Part shown: in pieces, positions 45,013 through 55,052 of the stretch
Numbering within the stretch: the first letter of the stretch is position 1
Layout: every line of letters begins with the position of its first letter
Assembly: GCA_964396245.1 (NCBI GenBank)
Contig: CAYNEO010000001.1
Coordinates: 62,001-126,000, forward strand
Direction: 5' to 3'
DNA length: 64,000 nt
Source of the DNA: CAYNEO01 sp964396245
Lineage (GTDB): Bacteria > Zixibacteria > MSB-5A5 > GN15 > FEB-12
The notes under the pieces: generated by a model
The model's database searches: none
What the model was told of the DNA's origin: nothing
The model's input: the letters and a program-made list of their open reading frames with translations, nothing else
Position numbers and translations under genes: made by a program

Positions 45013-46839
45013 CTATTCCACGGTGACCGACTTGGCGAGGTTACGCGGTTGATCGACGTGACAACCCCGCATGACAGCGATATGGTACGCGAGCAGCTGA
45101 AGCGGGATGACGGACAGCAGCGGTGTCAGCAGCCTATTCGTATGCGGAACATACAGCACGTGGTTGACACGTTCGGCGATTTCGGTATCACCTTCGGTGG
45201 CGATGGCGATCACCTGTCCGTTTCGGGCGCGCACTTCGGCGATATTCGACATCACCTTGTCGTATACCGGGTCTTTCAGGGCGATCACGACGACCGGCAT
45301 GTTTTCGTCGATCAGGGCGATGGGGCCGTGTTTCATCTCGGCGGCGGGATATCCCTCGGCGTGGATATATGAAATCTCCTTGAGCTTGAGGGCGCCTTCG
45401 AGAGCCACCGGGAAGTTTATGCCACGGCCGAGATAGAGGAAATTGTTATTTTTGTAGTAGGCCTGTGCAATTTTTTTGATGTGTTCTTCGTGGGCCAGTA
45501 TCGATTCGATCTGCTCCGGGATCTTGCGAATGGCCTGGATAAGCCCCTGCCCTTCCTGGAAGGAAAGGCCGCGCATTCTTCCAAGGAGAAGCGAAATAAG
45601 GGTGAGGACCATCACCTGCGAGGTAAACGCCTTGGTCGACGCGACGCCGATTTCGGGTCCGGCGTGGATATAGACGCCGCCGTCCGATTCCCGCGCGATT
45701 GTGGAGCCTACGACATTGACGATACCAAGTGATGTCACGCCGTGCTTCTTCGACTCACGAAGGGCGGCGAGCGTATCCGCCGTTTCGCCTGACTGACTGA
45801 TGGAGAACAGAACCGTATCGCCGTTAAAGATCGGCGCGCGATAACGGAACTCCGAGGCATATTCAACTTCGACCGGAACCCGGGCCAAATCCTCGATCAT
45901 ATATCTTCCGATGAGACCGGAGTGCCAGGAAGTACCGCAGGCGGTGATAATAATTCGTTTGATGCGCCTGAGCTCGTCGTACTGGAGATTGAGACCGTTG
46001 AGCCGGGCAATCGCTTCTTCGTCGTTGAGACGACCGCGAATGGCGTTGCGGATGGTAGTCGGCTGCTCGTGAATCTCCTTGAGCATGAAGTGGTCAAACC
46101 CTTCCTTCTCGATTTCATCGAGCGTCCAGCTGACTTCCTGTATTTCCGGCGTGATCTTCACATTCTGGATGGTGGTGATTTCGTAGTTATCGGGTGTGAT
46201 AGTCGCAATCTCGCCGTCCTCGAGGTACACGACCCTGTTCGTGTGCTCAATCATGGCCGAAACATCGGAGCCGATGAAATTCTCTTTGTCGCCGAGGCCG
46301 ATGACGAGCGGCGAACCCATACGGGCAGCCACCAGAAGGTTGGGATGCCGCGAGGATACGACGGCGATGCCGTACGTACCTTCGACCTGCGTTAAGGCAT
46401 CGCGGACGGCACTGGTCAGATCGCCGTGGTAGTTCAGGCGAATCAGGTGGACGAGAATTTCCGTATCGGTATCGGTGCGGAACACCACGCCCTGTCGGCT
46501 CAGATATTCCTTGAGCGTGCGGTAGTTTTCTATGATGCCGTTATGTATGAGGGCGATTTCGTTGTCGGCATCGGTGTGCGGGTGGGCGTTTACCTGGTTT
46601 GGCTCGCCGTGGGTGGCCCATCTGGTATGGGCGATTCCCTGTGTCCCCGCGATATCGCGATCACCGATGGCCGCTTCGAGCATTTTGATTTTGCCGGCGG
46701 ATTTGGAGACAAACAGACCGGAATCGGTCAGTATCGCGACACCCGCGGAATCATAGCCCCGATATTCCAGCCGTTTGAGCCCGGAGATGAGAATCGGATA
46801 GGCTTTTCGGTGACCTACATATCCCACTATTCCACACAT
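45013..46839 (-). CDS. glmS: glutamine--fructose-6-phosphate aminotransferase
   Basis: The 608-residue enzyme that makes glucosamine-6-phosphate from fructose-6-phosphate and glutamine, the first step of amino-sugar synthesis for peptidoglycan and LPS. The N-terminal amidotransferase nucleophile is Cys2 (MCGIVGYVGHRKAYP); HTRWATHGEPNQVNAHPH and HNGIIENY follow. The two SIS isomerase domains carry TACGTSWHSGLIGRY and SQSGETADTLAALRE. The end PRNLAKSVTVE is the conserved C-terminus. Only 14 bases separate it from glmM upstream, so no glmS ribozyme can fit in between. Confidence 0.99.
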   Translation of the reverse strand: MCGIVGYVGHRKAYPILISGLKRLEYRGYDSAGVAILTDSGLFVSKSAGKIKMLEAAIGDRDIAGTQGIAHTRWATHGEPNQVNAHPHTDADNEIALIHNGIIENYRTLKEYLSRQGVVFRTDTDTEILVHLIRLNYHGDLTSAVRDALTQVEGTYGIAVVSSRHPNLLVAARMGSPLVIGLGDKENFIGSDVSAMIEHTNRVVYLEDGEIATITPDNYEITTIQNVKITPEIQEVSWTLDEIEKEGFDHFMLKEIHEQPTTIRNAIRGRLNDEEAIARLNGLNLQYDELRRIKRIIITACGTSWHSGLIGRYMIEDLARVPVEVEYASEFRYRAPIFNGDTVLFSISQSGETADTLAALRESKKHGVTSLGIVNVVGSTIARESDGGVYIHAGPEIGVASTKAFTSQVMVLTLISLLLGRMRGLSFQEGQGLIQAIRKIPEQIESILAHEEHIKKIAQAYYKNNNFLYLGRGINFPVALEGALKLKEISYIHAEGYPAAEMKHGPIALIDENMPVVVIALKDPVYDKVMSNIAEVRARNGQVIAIATEGDTEIAERVNHVLYVPHTNRLLTPLLSVIPLQLLAYHIAVMRGCHVDQPRNLAKSVTVE

Positions 46840-46853
46840 AGTACCATCCTGAA

Positions 46854-48212
46854 TCAGCTAAAGAATTCCGTTACCGACTTTTGCAGATTTTTCCCAAGTT
46901 TTTTCTCGTCGGTTTCGATGATCAACCGGTATATCGGCTCGGTATTGGATGACCTTATCTGGAGCCATCCCCGGTCAAAATCGAACCGCAGACCATCGCG
47001 TCGGTCGATTTTTGCCTTTCCGAAGAGACGCCGGGCCTCGTTCTCGAATCTGGCGAGCTTTCTCTTGAAGTTGCCCGGGAGCGGGGCCTTAGATTTTATA
47101 GTATAGTATACCGGAAACGTTTCAACAAGTTGCGAGAGGGTCAGCTTTTCCTCAGCCAGACACGAGAGGACCAGAGCCGCGCCGATGAGGGAATCCCGGC
47201 CGGCATGGAAGGCCGGGAAGATCACGCCACCGTTACCTTCACCGCCGATCACCGCATCACGTTGACGCATCATCTGCACCACGTTTGATTCTCCGACTTT
47301 CGAGTAGTAGACCTTTGAGCCGGCAGCGCGGGCAGTATCTGCGGTGACACTGGAAGTTGACAGGTTGATGACGGTCGCACCGCGTTTCTTTTTGAGGACC
47401 TGGCGAACGGCGATAGCGAGGGTCAGTTCTTCGCCGATGGGATGACCGTTTTCATCGACCAGTGCCAGGCGGTCGGCGTCGGGGTCGCAGGCGAGTCCGA
47501 GATCAGCTTTATGGTATCGGACAAGGCGGCCAAGCTGGGTGAGGTTTTGCGGTACCGGTTCGGGCCCGCGGATAAATTTCCCGTCGCCGTCGCAGTACAG
47601 CCTGACTGCTCTAACACCAAGTCTTTCCATGAGTAACGGCAGAGCATCGGATCCTGCCCCGTTGGTGGCATCGACCACGACCTTGAATTTTCGTCTTTTT
47701 ATCGCGGTTTTATTGACCAGTTTCCGGGCCAGTGTTTTCTCTATATGGGTGTCGATCCAGACATCCTGCCGGCTTATCCGGCCGAGCTCTCCGACCGGCT
47801 TGAAAGCGAACTTGCCGCTGTTGAATATCCTGTCCAAACGGCGGTATTCGACCGGGGTGATAAACTCTCCCTGATGGTTGAAAAACTTGAAGGCATTCCA
47901 TGGTGCCGGATTGTGGGATGCGGTAACGCAGATGCCGCCGGCCGCGCGGAGCTTTTTGACGGCTATTTCGACCGTCGGCGTCGGCACAATACCTATCTCA
48001 ATCACGTTAATGCCGACCGAAGCAAGCCCTGAGACCACGGCGCGGACCAGCATCTCGCCGGAAGGGCGGCTGTCACGCCCGACGACAACCCGACCACCTT
48101 TCAAAAAGGTGCCGAAAGCGGCGCCGTATTGGGCCGCGAGGACTGCATCGAGCCCCTGCCCGACGATGCCCCTGATTCCCGAAGTTGACTTAATTAGAAC
48201 CTGTTTGCTCAT
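46854..48212 (-). CDS. glmM: phosphoglucosamine mutase
   Basis: A 452-residue alpha-phosphohexomutase that converts glucosamine-6-phosphate to the 1-phosphate. The phosphoserine loop is TASHNPAPWNAFKFF, the metal-binding loop is ACDPDADRLALVDENG, and the sugar-binding loop is GGEGNGGVIFP. The phosphate-binding C-terminal domain contains RSSNTEPIYRL. Sequence style is nearer to the archaeal/FCB GlmM group than to the E. coli enzyme. Pairing with glmS directly downstream supports the glucosamine assignment over phosphomannomutase. Confidence 0.92.
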   Translation of the reverse strand: MSKQVLIKSTSGIRGIVGQGLDAVLAAQYGAAFGTFLKGGRVVVGRDSRPSGEMLVRAVVSGLASVGINVIEIGIVPTPTVEIAVKKLRAAGGICVTASHNPAPWNAFKFFNHQGEFITPVEYRRLDRIFNSGKFAFKPVGELGRISRQDVWIDTHIEKTLARKLVNKTAIKRRKFKVVVDATNGAGSDALPLLMERLGVRAVRLYCDGDGKFIRGPEPVPQNLTQLGRLVRYHKADLGLACDPDADRLALVDENGHPIGEELTLAIAVRQVLKKKRGATVINLSTSSVTADTARAAGSKVYYSKVGESNVVQMMRQRDAVIGGEGNGGVIFPAFHAGRDSLIGAALVLSCLAEEKLTLSQLVETFPVYYTIKSKAPLPGNFKRKLARFENEARRLFGKAKIDRRDGLRFDFDRGWLQIRSSNTEPIYRLIIETDEKKLGKNLQKSVTEFFS

Positions 48213-48295
48213 ATAGTAATGTATCGAAATAATTCCGTTCGACTATAGGAAAAACAGCGTGACGTCACACGCTGTCAAATCTGTCCGGGATAATA

Positions 48296-49084
48296 TCAAC
48301 CGCTCGTCAGGACACGGCTCATTGCCCGGTGCAACTTGCCGTTGGTGGCGAGGATCTCCTTGTCAAAAATCGAATATGCTTTTCTGTCGAGCCGGGTAAC
48401 TTTTCCCCCGGCCTCCTCGACTACAACCACCGCGGCGGCGGTGTCCCACGGATGCAGTTTCAGTTCCCAGAAGCCATCGAGCCGTCCCGATGCGAGCCAG
48501 CAAAGGTCGAGTGCGGCTGAACCCAGCCGGCGAACACCCTGCGCCTTTTTGGCCATCCGGGAGAACAGCCCCAGGTTGTTGCGACGGGCACTTCCGATGT
48601 CGTAGGCGAACCCGGTGGCGACCAGGGCCCGTTCGAGCTTCGATTCGGAGGTGACCGAGATTTTCTGCTTGTTGAGATATGCGCCGCGGCCACGGGCCGC
48701 CCAGAACAACTCATCGCGGTCGGGGTCATAAACGGCGCCAAGCTCCGGGCGACCGTCGTACATCAGGCCGATCGAGACCGCGTACACCGGAAACGCATGG
48801 GTGAAATTGACCGTGCCGTCGATTGGGTCAATAACCCAACGATATTTTGATTCCGATTCCGAGTCCGTGCCTTCCTCGGCCAGGATTTCGTGGTCGGGGT
48901 AGGCGCGGGTGATGGCACTGGTGATGAATTTCTCTGCCTTGACATCGAGGTTTGTTACCGGGTTTATCCGGCCCTTGTACCTGACTTTCAAAGTGCGGTT
49001 GAAACCCTTCCTGAGCATCTCCCCCGCACGCATCGCCAGATTTTTCGAAAAATCGAGCAGTTCTTTTTGTTCTTTAGCGGTCAT
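48296..49084 (-). CDS. inositol-monophosphatase-family phosphatase
   Basis: A 262-residue magnesium-dependent phosphatase. The metal-site motifs are TNLDVKAEKFI, AEEGTDSESE (metal-binding Glu), VIDPIDGTVNFTHAFPVYAVSIGL (the family signature) and HPWDTAAAVVVVEEAGG near the C-terminus. Members hydrolyse myo-inositol-1-phosphate, fructose-1,6-bisphosphate or PAP; sequence alone does not decide. It starts one base past the stop of the upstream ABC gene and lies 83 bases before glmM, within a single operon. Confidence 0.93.
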   Translation of the reverse strand: MTAKEQKELLDFSKNLAMRAGEMLRKGFNRTLKVRYKGRINPVTNLDVKAEKFITSAITRAYPDHEILAEEGTDSESESKYRWVIDPIDGTVNFTHAFPVYAVSIGLMYDGRPELGAVYDPDRDELFWAARGRGAYLNKQKISVTSESKLERALVATGFAYDIGSARRNNLGLFSRMAKKAQGVRRLGSAALDLCWLASGRLDGFWELKLHPWDTAAAVVVVEEAGGKVTRLDRKAYSIFDKEILATNGKLHRAMSRVLTSG

Positions 49085-49085
49085 G

Positions 49086-50900
49086 TTATGAATTAGCTAC
49101 TTTTGAGAGCGCGTCTCTTTCTTCCAGTTCCTTCTTGAACTGAATCTGGTACAGTTTATAGTAAATGCCGTGCAGTTTCAACAATTCATCGTGGCGACCT
49201 TTCTCGCGGAGCTGCCCGTGGTGCAGTACGAGAATCTGGTCGGCTTTTTCGATGGTCGACAGGCGGTGTGCGATGACGATGGCCGTTCGGCCTTTCAACA
49301 ATTCATCGAGCGCCTCCTGGATGAGTCTTTCGGTCTCGGTGTCGACCGAACTGGTGGCTTCATCGAGAATGAGGACATCGGGGTCAAACGCCAGCGCCCG
49401 GGCGAACGAGAGTAGCTGTTTCTGACCGGTTGACAGTGTTGCGCCTCGCTCGCGGATTGTGGCGTGGACGCCTTCGGGCATTTGCTCCAGGAACCTATCA
49501 TAGCCGACGCGTGAGAGTGCCTGTTTCACCTGATCATCCGATATTTCACCGTTTCGGAGGCGGACATTGCCGGCCAGGTCACCGCTAAAGAGGAACACAT
49601 CCTGCAGAACCAGCCCCAGATGCCCCCGCAGCTCTGCAATGGGCAACTCTTTGATGTCAACACCGTCAAGTTTGATCGATCCTTTCTGGTAGTCATAGAA
49701 TCGGTACAACAGGGACATGAGCGACGTCTTACCTGCCCCGGTGGCGCCGACAATGGCGATCTTCTGGCCGGGCTCGACATTGAACGAAACGTCTTTGAGC
49801 ACCCATTCTTCGTCGTTGTAGGCAAACCAGAGATGTTCGACATCGATACGACCCTTGAATTCCCGGATCGATTTTGTTTTCCGGAGATCGACCGATTTTG
49901 GTTCGGTATCGAGGAGTTTGAATATCCGCTCCGAGGATGCCATCGAGGCTTGCAGAATATTGTATTTTTCGGCGAGGTCGCGAATGGGTCGGAAGAATCG
50001 CTCAACGAGATAGAGGTACGCGACCAACTCACCGAGGGTCAATTGTCCGCCGATAATCCGAAGACCGCCAAAGTACAGGATCAGTCCGGTGGCCAGGGCT
50101 CCGATTATTTCAACGGTGGGGAAAAAGATGGCATAGTAATAGATCGAGCGCAGATGGACATTTCGGAGGTCGGTGTTGATACCTTCGAACTTGCCGAAAG
50201 TCCGTTTCTCCTGGTTGAACAACTGGACAATGCTGATGCCGGTGATATGTTCCTGCAGGAAAGAGTTGAGCCGCGCCAGTCGGATTCGCACTTCGCGGTA
50301 GGCATCGCGGGCTTTGGTTTTGAATATGACTGTGGCGATGACAATCAACGGCACGACCGTGAATGTAATCAGGGCCAACTGCCAGTTGATATAGACCATA
50401 TAGCTCATGATAAAGATGAGCATAAACAAGTCGCCGAAGATGTTCACGACGCCAGAGGAGAAAAGCTCGTTGAGTACGTTGACATCGTTGGTGACCCGTG
50501 TCACGAGGCGACCGACCGGATTCTTGTCGAAAAACCCGAGGTGGAGTCTCTGGAGGTGCTCGAAAACCTGCATGCGGATCGTATATTGCACCCGCTGGCC
50601 GAGCCATTGAGTCAGGTAAGTCTGGACGGAGCTGGCAAAGAAGGTGACGATAATCACAGCAATGAACAGCAGGATCATCCAGAGGAAGCCGGTCTGGACC
50701 TTTGGTGTGATATAGTCATCGATACCGACCTGGATCAGCCGGGCCTGGATTATCTGCGAGATTGATTCCACGAGAAGCAGCAGAATTGCAAGCGCCAGCC
50801 ACCACCGGTACGGTCGGACATACCGGAGCAACCGTCGCAACAGGCGAGCGTCGATTGCCTTGCCCAGGGCTTCTTCTTCGTGAAAACTCTGCGCCACCAT
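49086..50900 (-). CDS. ABC exporter half-transporter, partner with variant signature motif
   Basis: A 604-residue fused membrane/ATPase half-transporter: six helices (residues about 30-330), then a nucleotide-binding domain with Walker A GATGAGKTS, signature LSTGQ in place of LSGGQ, Walker B VLILDEATSSVD with the catalytic Glu intact, and the switch His in IVIAHRLST. Its start overlaps the stop of the second half-transporter (50900..52666). The altered signature here and the altered Walker B there would meet in one composite site, as in asymmetric heterodimeric exporters of the TM287/288 or BmrCD kind. The substrate is unknown, perhaps a lipid or drug. Confidence 0.94.
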   Translation of the reverse strand: MVAQSFHEEEALGKAIDARLLRRLLRYVRPYRWWLALAILLLLVESISQIIQARLIQVGIDDYITPKVQTGFLWMILLFIAVIIVTFFASSVQTYLTQWLGQRVQYTIRMQVFEHLQRLHLGFFDKNPVGRLVTRVTNDVNVLNELFSSGVVNIFGDLFMLIFIMSYMVYINWQLALITFTVVPLIVIATVIFKTKARDAYREVRIRLARLNSFLQEHITGISIVQLFNQEKRTFGKFEGINTDLRNVHLRSIYYYAIFFPTVEIIGALATGLILYFGGLRIIGGQLTLGELVAYLYLVERFFRPIRDLAEKYNILQASMASSERIFKLLDTEPKSVDLRKTKSIREFKGRIDVEHLWFAYNDEEWVLKDVSFNVEPGQKIAIVGATGAGKTSLMSLLYRFYDYQKGSIKLDGVDIKELPIAELRGHLGLVLQDVFLFSGDLAGNVRLRNGEISDDQVKQALSRVGYDRFLEQMPEGVHATIRERGATLSTGQKQLLSFARALAFDPDVLILDEATSSVDTETERLIQEALDELLKGRTAIVIAHRLSTIEKADQILVLHHGQLREKGRHDELLKLHGIYYKLYQIQFKKELEERDALSKVANS

Positions 50901-52666
50901 TACAGCTTGTCTATCTCCATTTCGAGCAACTGCGATCGGTACAGTTCGGCGTAGTGCCCGTTCAGTTCCATCAGTTCGTTGTGGTTGCCTTCCTCGACAA
51001 TTCGTCCTTCGTCGAGGTAGAAAATGCGGTCCGCTTCCTTGACCGACGATACGCGGTGCGAGATTATGATCCGGGTCCGCTGGCCCTGTTCTTCCAGAAT
51101 TCGCTCGTAGATTTCATCTTCCGTTTCGGTGTCAACCGATGACGTCGCGTCATCGAGAACAAGTATAGAGGGGTTGGTAACGAGCGCCCGGGCGATGGCG
51201 GTACGTTGCTTCTGGCCCCCGGAAAGCGTGATGCCGCGCTCACCGACGATCGTGTCATAACCGCGCGGAAATTCTTCGACATCCTTGGCGAGAGCCGCAG
51301 TGCGGGCGGCCACCCTGACCGTGCGGTCGTCAGCATCCGCTTTTCCGAACCGAATATTTTCAGCTATGGTATCGGAAAACAGGAACGGTTCCTGGGTAGC
51401 AAATCCAATTTGTCGGCGAAGCGATTCCAGCTTCCAGTCATTGACATCCACGCCGTCAATCGATATGTGACCGCGCGGGACGGGATACAGCCGGGCCAGC
51501 AGCGAGATCAGGGTCGTCTTTCCGGAACCGGTCATGCCGACCAAACCAACGGTTTGTCCCGGTTGGACGGTCAGGCTGATGCCTTTCAGGACCGGCTGGT
51601 GGTTATAGGAAAAGTCCAGATCTTTAACTTCGATTTGCCCCGCCATGGGTTCATCGTGCAGTTTCTCTCCCTCATCGCGGATGAGCGGCTGCGTATGCAG
51701 GATCGTATTGATGCGATCGAGCGAAGCCGTGCCGCGCTGGTACAGGGAGACTACCCATCCCATGGCAAACATCGGCCAGAAGAGAGCATTGGTGTATGTA
51801 AAGAAGGCCACGACCGTTCCCAGATCGGTAGTCCCCTGGATGATTCCATAACCGCCGACGGCCAGAATGAGCAGGTTTACTCCGGCGGCAAGGAGACGAA
51901 TCAAGGGAAAGAGCGCCGCCTGAATCTTTGCCATGTTGAGATTCAAGTTCACGTACTCTTCGGATTCATCAGAGAAATTGGCGATTTCGCTCTGTTCCTG
52001 GCGATACGCCTTGATCACTCGCATTCCGGCAAGATTCTCCTGCGCGGTCGAGCTCAATTTCGAGAACTGCTCCTGAATGCGGATAAATTTCTTGTGGATG
52101 AGGTTGCCGAGTTTGTTGACGGCAAACGGGAAGAGGGCCATCGGGATGAACGCGTACAACGTCAGCTTCGGCGACAGGTAGAGCATGAACCCGATAGCGA
52201 TGATCAGACTGACAATAGTGTTGGTGATATGCATGATCCCGGGTCCGATCATCATGCGCACCGCTTCGAGATCGTTGGTGGCGCGCGCCATAACGTCGCC
52301 GGTTCGGGTCTCGTGGTAGTATGTCGGCGACAGTTTCATGAGATGGCTGAACAGCTCTCCCCTGAGTCGAAATTCGATATGCCGGGACATCCAGATAATA
52401 GTCCGCCGGACCAGGAAACGGAACACACCGGACAGGACCGTGAGCACAAACATCAGCACGACCAGACGCAGGAGGGTGCCGGTAGCCGCTTTTTGTTCGA
52501 GCTGGTTGATAATCAGCTTGATAATATACGGCGTCACCAGCATGAGCGCGTTGGTGAGGAGAATAGCGAAGCTGCCGACCACCAGGTAGCGCTTGTAGTA
52601 CTTCAGATACTTGGTGATGGTGGCAAATCGCTTGCGGGCGGGTATGTTCTTGCTCGTTTCTGCCAT
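50900..52666 (-). CDS. ABC exporter half-transporter, partner with degenerate Walker B
   Basis: A 588-residue half-transporter with six membrane helices (about residues 30-320) and an ATPase domain: Walker A GMTGSGKTT, canonical signature LSGGQKQR, Walker B ILVLDDATSSVD with Asp in place of the catalytic Glu, and switch His in IIISHRVSS. It therefore supplies the degenerate nucleotide site of a heterodimer with the next gene, whose start shares a base with its stop. It is the first gene of the operon with the phosphatase, glmM and glmS, which hints at an envelope-related substrate, but that is inference. Confidence 0.94.
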   Translation of the reverse strand: MAETSKNIPARKRFATITKYLKYYKRYLVVGSFAILLTNALMLVTPYIIKLIINQLEQKAATGTLLRLVVLMFVLTVLSGVFRFLVRRTIIWMSRHIEFRLRGELFSHLMKLSPTYYHETRTGDVMARATNDLEAVRMMIGPGIMHITNTIVSLIIAIGFMLYLSPKLTLYAFIPMALFPFAVNKLGNLIHKKFIRIQEQFSKLSSTAQENLAGMRVIKAYRQEQSEIANFSDESEEYVNLNLNMAKIQAALFPLIRLLAAGVNLLILAVGGYGIIQGTTDLGTVVAFFTYTNALFWPMFAMGWVVSLYQRGTASLDRINTILHTQPLIRDEGEKLHDEPMAGQIEVKDLDFSYNHQPVLKGISLTVQPGQTVGLVGMTGSGKTTLISLLARLYPVPRGHISIDGVDVNDWKLESLRRQIGFATQEPFLFSDTIAENIRFGKADADDRTVRVAARTAALAKDVEEFPRGYDTIVGERGITLSGGQKQRTAIARALVTNPSILVLDDATSSVDTETEDEIYERILEEQGQRTRIIISHRVSSVKEADRIFYLDEGRIVEEGNHNELMELNGHYAELYRSQLLEMEIDKL

Positions 52667-52714
52667 AGCGAAAAAAAGGCTCTCTGCCTTGCAGAATTAT
52701 AACGCTGATATCAA

Positions 52715-54970
52715 CTAATAGTTCAGGATATTGGCGAAAAGGTGAATTGCCTCAAGATTCAGGGAGGCAATCATTTCCGTCAGGGGCAAACCACAGTAGA
52801 TAATCTGCCCGTCGCCGAAGCGCGAGACCGATAACAGGGTCGCGCCGGAGGGCGTCGCCAATATCCGCTCCGAGGGCGAGATCACCGCCGGAGCGCCGGC
52901 GGGATTGCGATCGAAGTAAGCGAGCAGTGCGGACTGATCGATTTCATACGGCCGGTTCAGTGTCCTGGCATGAGGCAGCCGGACAGTGATGTCATCGGTG
53001 CTGAGGCGTTCTCGCGCAGGAGTGAATACGACCGGCAGGACGCCTTCCGGCCATTCCGACGGCTGACCGAATATGACGAGCGATCCCCCGTTGCGCAGAT
53101 ATTCTTCAAATCGCCCCTTGGACCGCAGCAAAGACGGATAATTCCGATACGCGCCGGCGCCGATCACTATCACATTATAGGCATCCAAATCACCGGTGAT
53201 GAGCGAACGGTCCGTCAACGGCTGAAAGCCGGCATCGGTCATCCGCAGGATATCTTCGAGATGACCGGTGCTGTCCGGCAGGAATCCGACTTTTATCGTG
53301 TCGGCGACACGGCAGTCGGCGATCCGGACTATGCCCGTGTCCGACGATGCTGTTTGACCTTCAACAATCAATGAAATCGTGAGCGGCTGAATGCCGAGCT
53401 CGAAAAGCTTGGAGACCGAGAACGGGATGCGGATAGTCTCGAGCGTGACTCCCTTGTCGAGATCAAGGTCGGTCCGGTAGGCGCCGGCAAATACGCCGCG
53501 GGGAGTCTCCAGACGGACCACCGCGTGGGCAAAGTAGCTCTCCGGTTTGGAAATGACCACGTTCCAGTTCATGGATGACACGACGCGGTCGATGTCGACG
53601 CGCGCCACCGGCGGGACAAAATGAAAATCCGGCTGAAAGGCCACCGACAGGCGCGGCATTTCCCTGACGGGAATCGACGAAACGACCGGCATCTGTATTT
53701 GACTGTAAATGATCGTCGCTGAAAATGTCAGGTATTCGGGAAGCTCCGATTTTAACCGGGACGGATCGACATCGACCAGGTACTCCCTGACAAACGACTG
53801 GTGAGGGGTGATCTTGCGCGACGCGGAATCCAGAACAATGGCGGTAGTGTCCCAATACGGCTGGAAACTTATGGACGACAGCTCAACTTCCTCGGGTCCG
53901 TTGACCGACAGTGACGCCCGGAATTTGAGACGCGGACCGTGGGGGGAATCGCGGACAATGATCTTCCCTTCCCATGTAATGCCCATATCATCCAGCACTG
54001 CCCGCTGGGCCCGACCGCTTAACTGGTCGAGATAACTGTGGAATTGAGGCATATTCGAAAGATTGTATTGAGCCGCAATCTGACGCTGGAGGGCAAGGAG
54101 TTCTTTGTAGCCCACGATCAGGTTCTTCACACGCGCAAGGTCGGTTGAGTTCTCTCCCAGTGTGAAAAACGATATAAAATTGCGCGCCCGGCTGGACAGG
54201 GCTTCTCTGGCCGACGGCACCTGCACAATGGAGTCGATAACGGTAACGAGCCTCAGGTGAGGGAATCCGGATAGAAAGTCGCTCTCCAGACCTTCATCGC
54301 CGGAATAGTTTTTGACCAGGCGGAACCGGGTCAGGCGTTCCGGCTGGTAGTTTTCGACAACCGACCTGCTCAACAGACGCGGGACGTCGAGTTCAATCCG
54401 ATCGTGGTAGCGCTGAGACAACTCAGCGCTGTTGACGACTGTCCGCGCTGCCGGCGTCGAGACGTCATCGGAAGACGCCGAACGATGGAAGATCTTCCGG
54501 ATATTGAAAAGCGAGTTGTCAAGGTGCGGGAGATCCTGCAAATATGAATCGCAGGCGCGCAGAGGACTCGATGACGAGAAGCTCTCGGAGATCACGATAT
54601 CGGGGCGGCGATCTTTGAACAGCTCGGCAAACAGCTGCTTGACGAAGCTCGAGTCGCCGCTGTCGGCATAAGCGGTGTGGAGAATAATCTCCCGGCCGTC
54701 AATTCCCGAGGTAGTGAGCCTGAAAGCGCCCGAAGGTTTGACCGTCAAGAGGTCGACGCGGCACGAGCGGGCGTCATTGAGGTAATACACCGTGGCCCAG
54801 TCGATCTGTTGCGGATCGTCGAACAGGTACAGCACCCGCACGTCGCTCAGAGCGTAACTCACCGGGTCAGCCGCGTGAACGGTGGAAACCGCCAGTACCG
54901 TCGCGATCAGCCATATCCACCATGACCGGACACCCTGACGGTCTCTCCTGACATTTCTGCTTCGGTTCAT
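52715..54970 (-). CDS. large secreted protein of unknown function with a glutamine-amidotransferase-like C-terminal domain
   Basis: A 751-residue protein from the ATG at 54970, which opens with a basic stretch and signal peptide (SWWIWLIATVLAVSTVHA). The open frame upstream to 55258 overlaps etfB and is not used. The first half (VRVLYLFDDPQQIDWATVYYLN, RPDIVISESFSSSSPLRACDSY) is alpha/beta and unfamiliar. The middle is beta-rich, probably Ig-like. The last 200 residues (YNVIVIGAGAYRNYPSLL, LRNGGSLVIFGQPSEWPEG, GDGQIIYCGLPLTEMI) resemble the ThuA/GATase1-like fold used in secreted proteins, without a visible catalytic Cys. It lies 48 bases upstream of the ABC pair. No function can be given. 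Confidence 0.8.
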   Translation of the reverse strand: MNRSRNVRRDRQGVRSWWIWLIATVLAVSTVHAADPVSYALSDVRVLYLFDDPQQIDWATVYYLNDARSCRVDLLTVKPSGAFRLTTSGIDGREIILHTAYADSGDSSFVKQLFAELFKDRRPDIVISESFSSSSPLRACDSYLQDLPHLDNSLFNIRKIFHRSASSDDVSTPAARTVVNSAELSQRYHDRIELDVPRLLSRSVVENYQPERLTRFRLVKNYSGDEGLESDFLSGFPHLRLVTVIDSIVQVPSAREALSSRARNFISFFTLGENSTDLARVKNLIVGYKELLALQRQIAAQYNLSNMPQFHSYLDQLSGRAQRAVLDDMGITWEGKIIVRDSPHGPRLKFRASLSVNGPEEVELSSISFQPYWDTTAIVLDSASRKITPHQSFVREYLVDVDPSRLKSELPEYLTFSATIIYSQIQMPVVSSIPVREMPRLSVAFQPDFHFVPPVARVDIDRVVSSMNWNVVISKPESYFAHAVVRLETPRGVFAGAYRTDLDLDKGVTLETIRIPFSVSKLFELGIQPLTISLIVEGQTASSDTGIVRIADCRVADTIKVGFLPDSTGHLEDILRMTDAGFQPLTDRSLITGDLDAYNVIVIGAGAYRNYPSLLRSKGRFEEYLRNGGSLVIFGQPSEWPEGVLPVVFTPARERLSTDDITVRLPHARTLNRPYEIDQSALLAYFDRNPAGAPAVISPSERILATPSGATLLSVSRFGDGQIIYCGLPLTEMIASLNLEAIHLFANILNY

Positions 54971-55052
54971 ACCAGGGAGAATATATTGTAATAGTATTAA
55001 TGATGTCAAAGTTGAACTTTTTCCGTGAGACATTCCTGGTCGGCTATGAAAG

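Noticed and set aside
46839..46854. glmS ribozyme upstream of glmS
   Set aside because: Only 14 bases separate glmM and glmS, far too few for the ribozyme.
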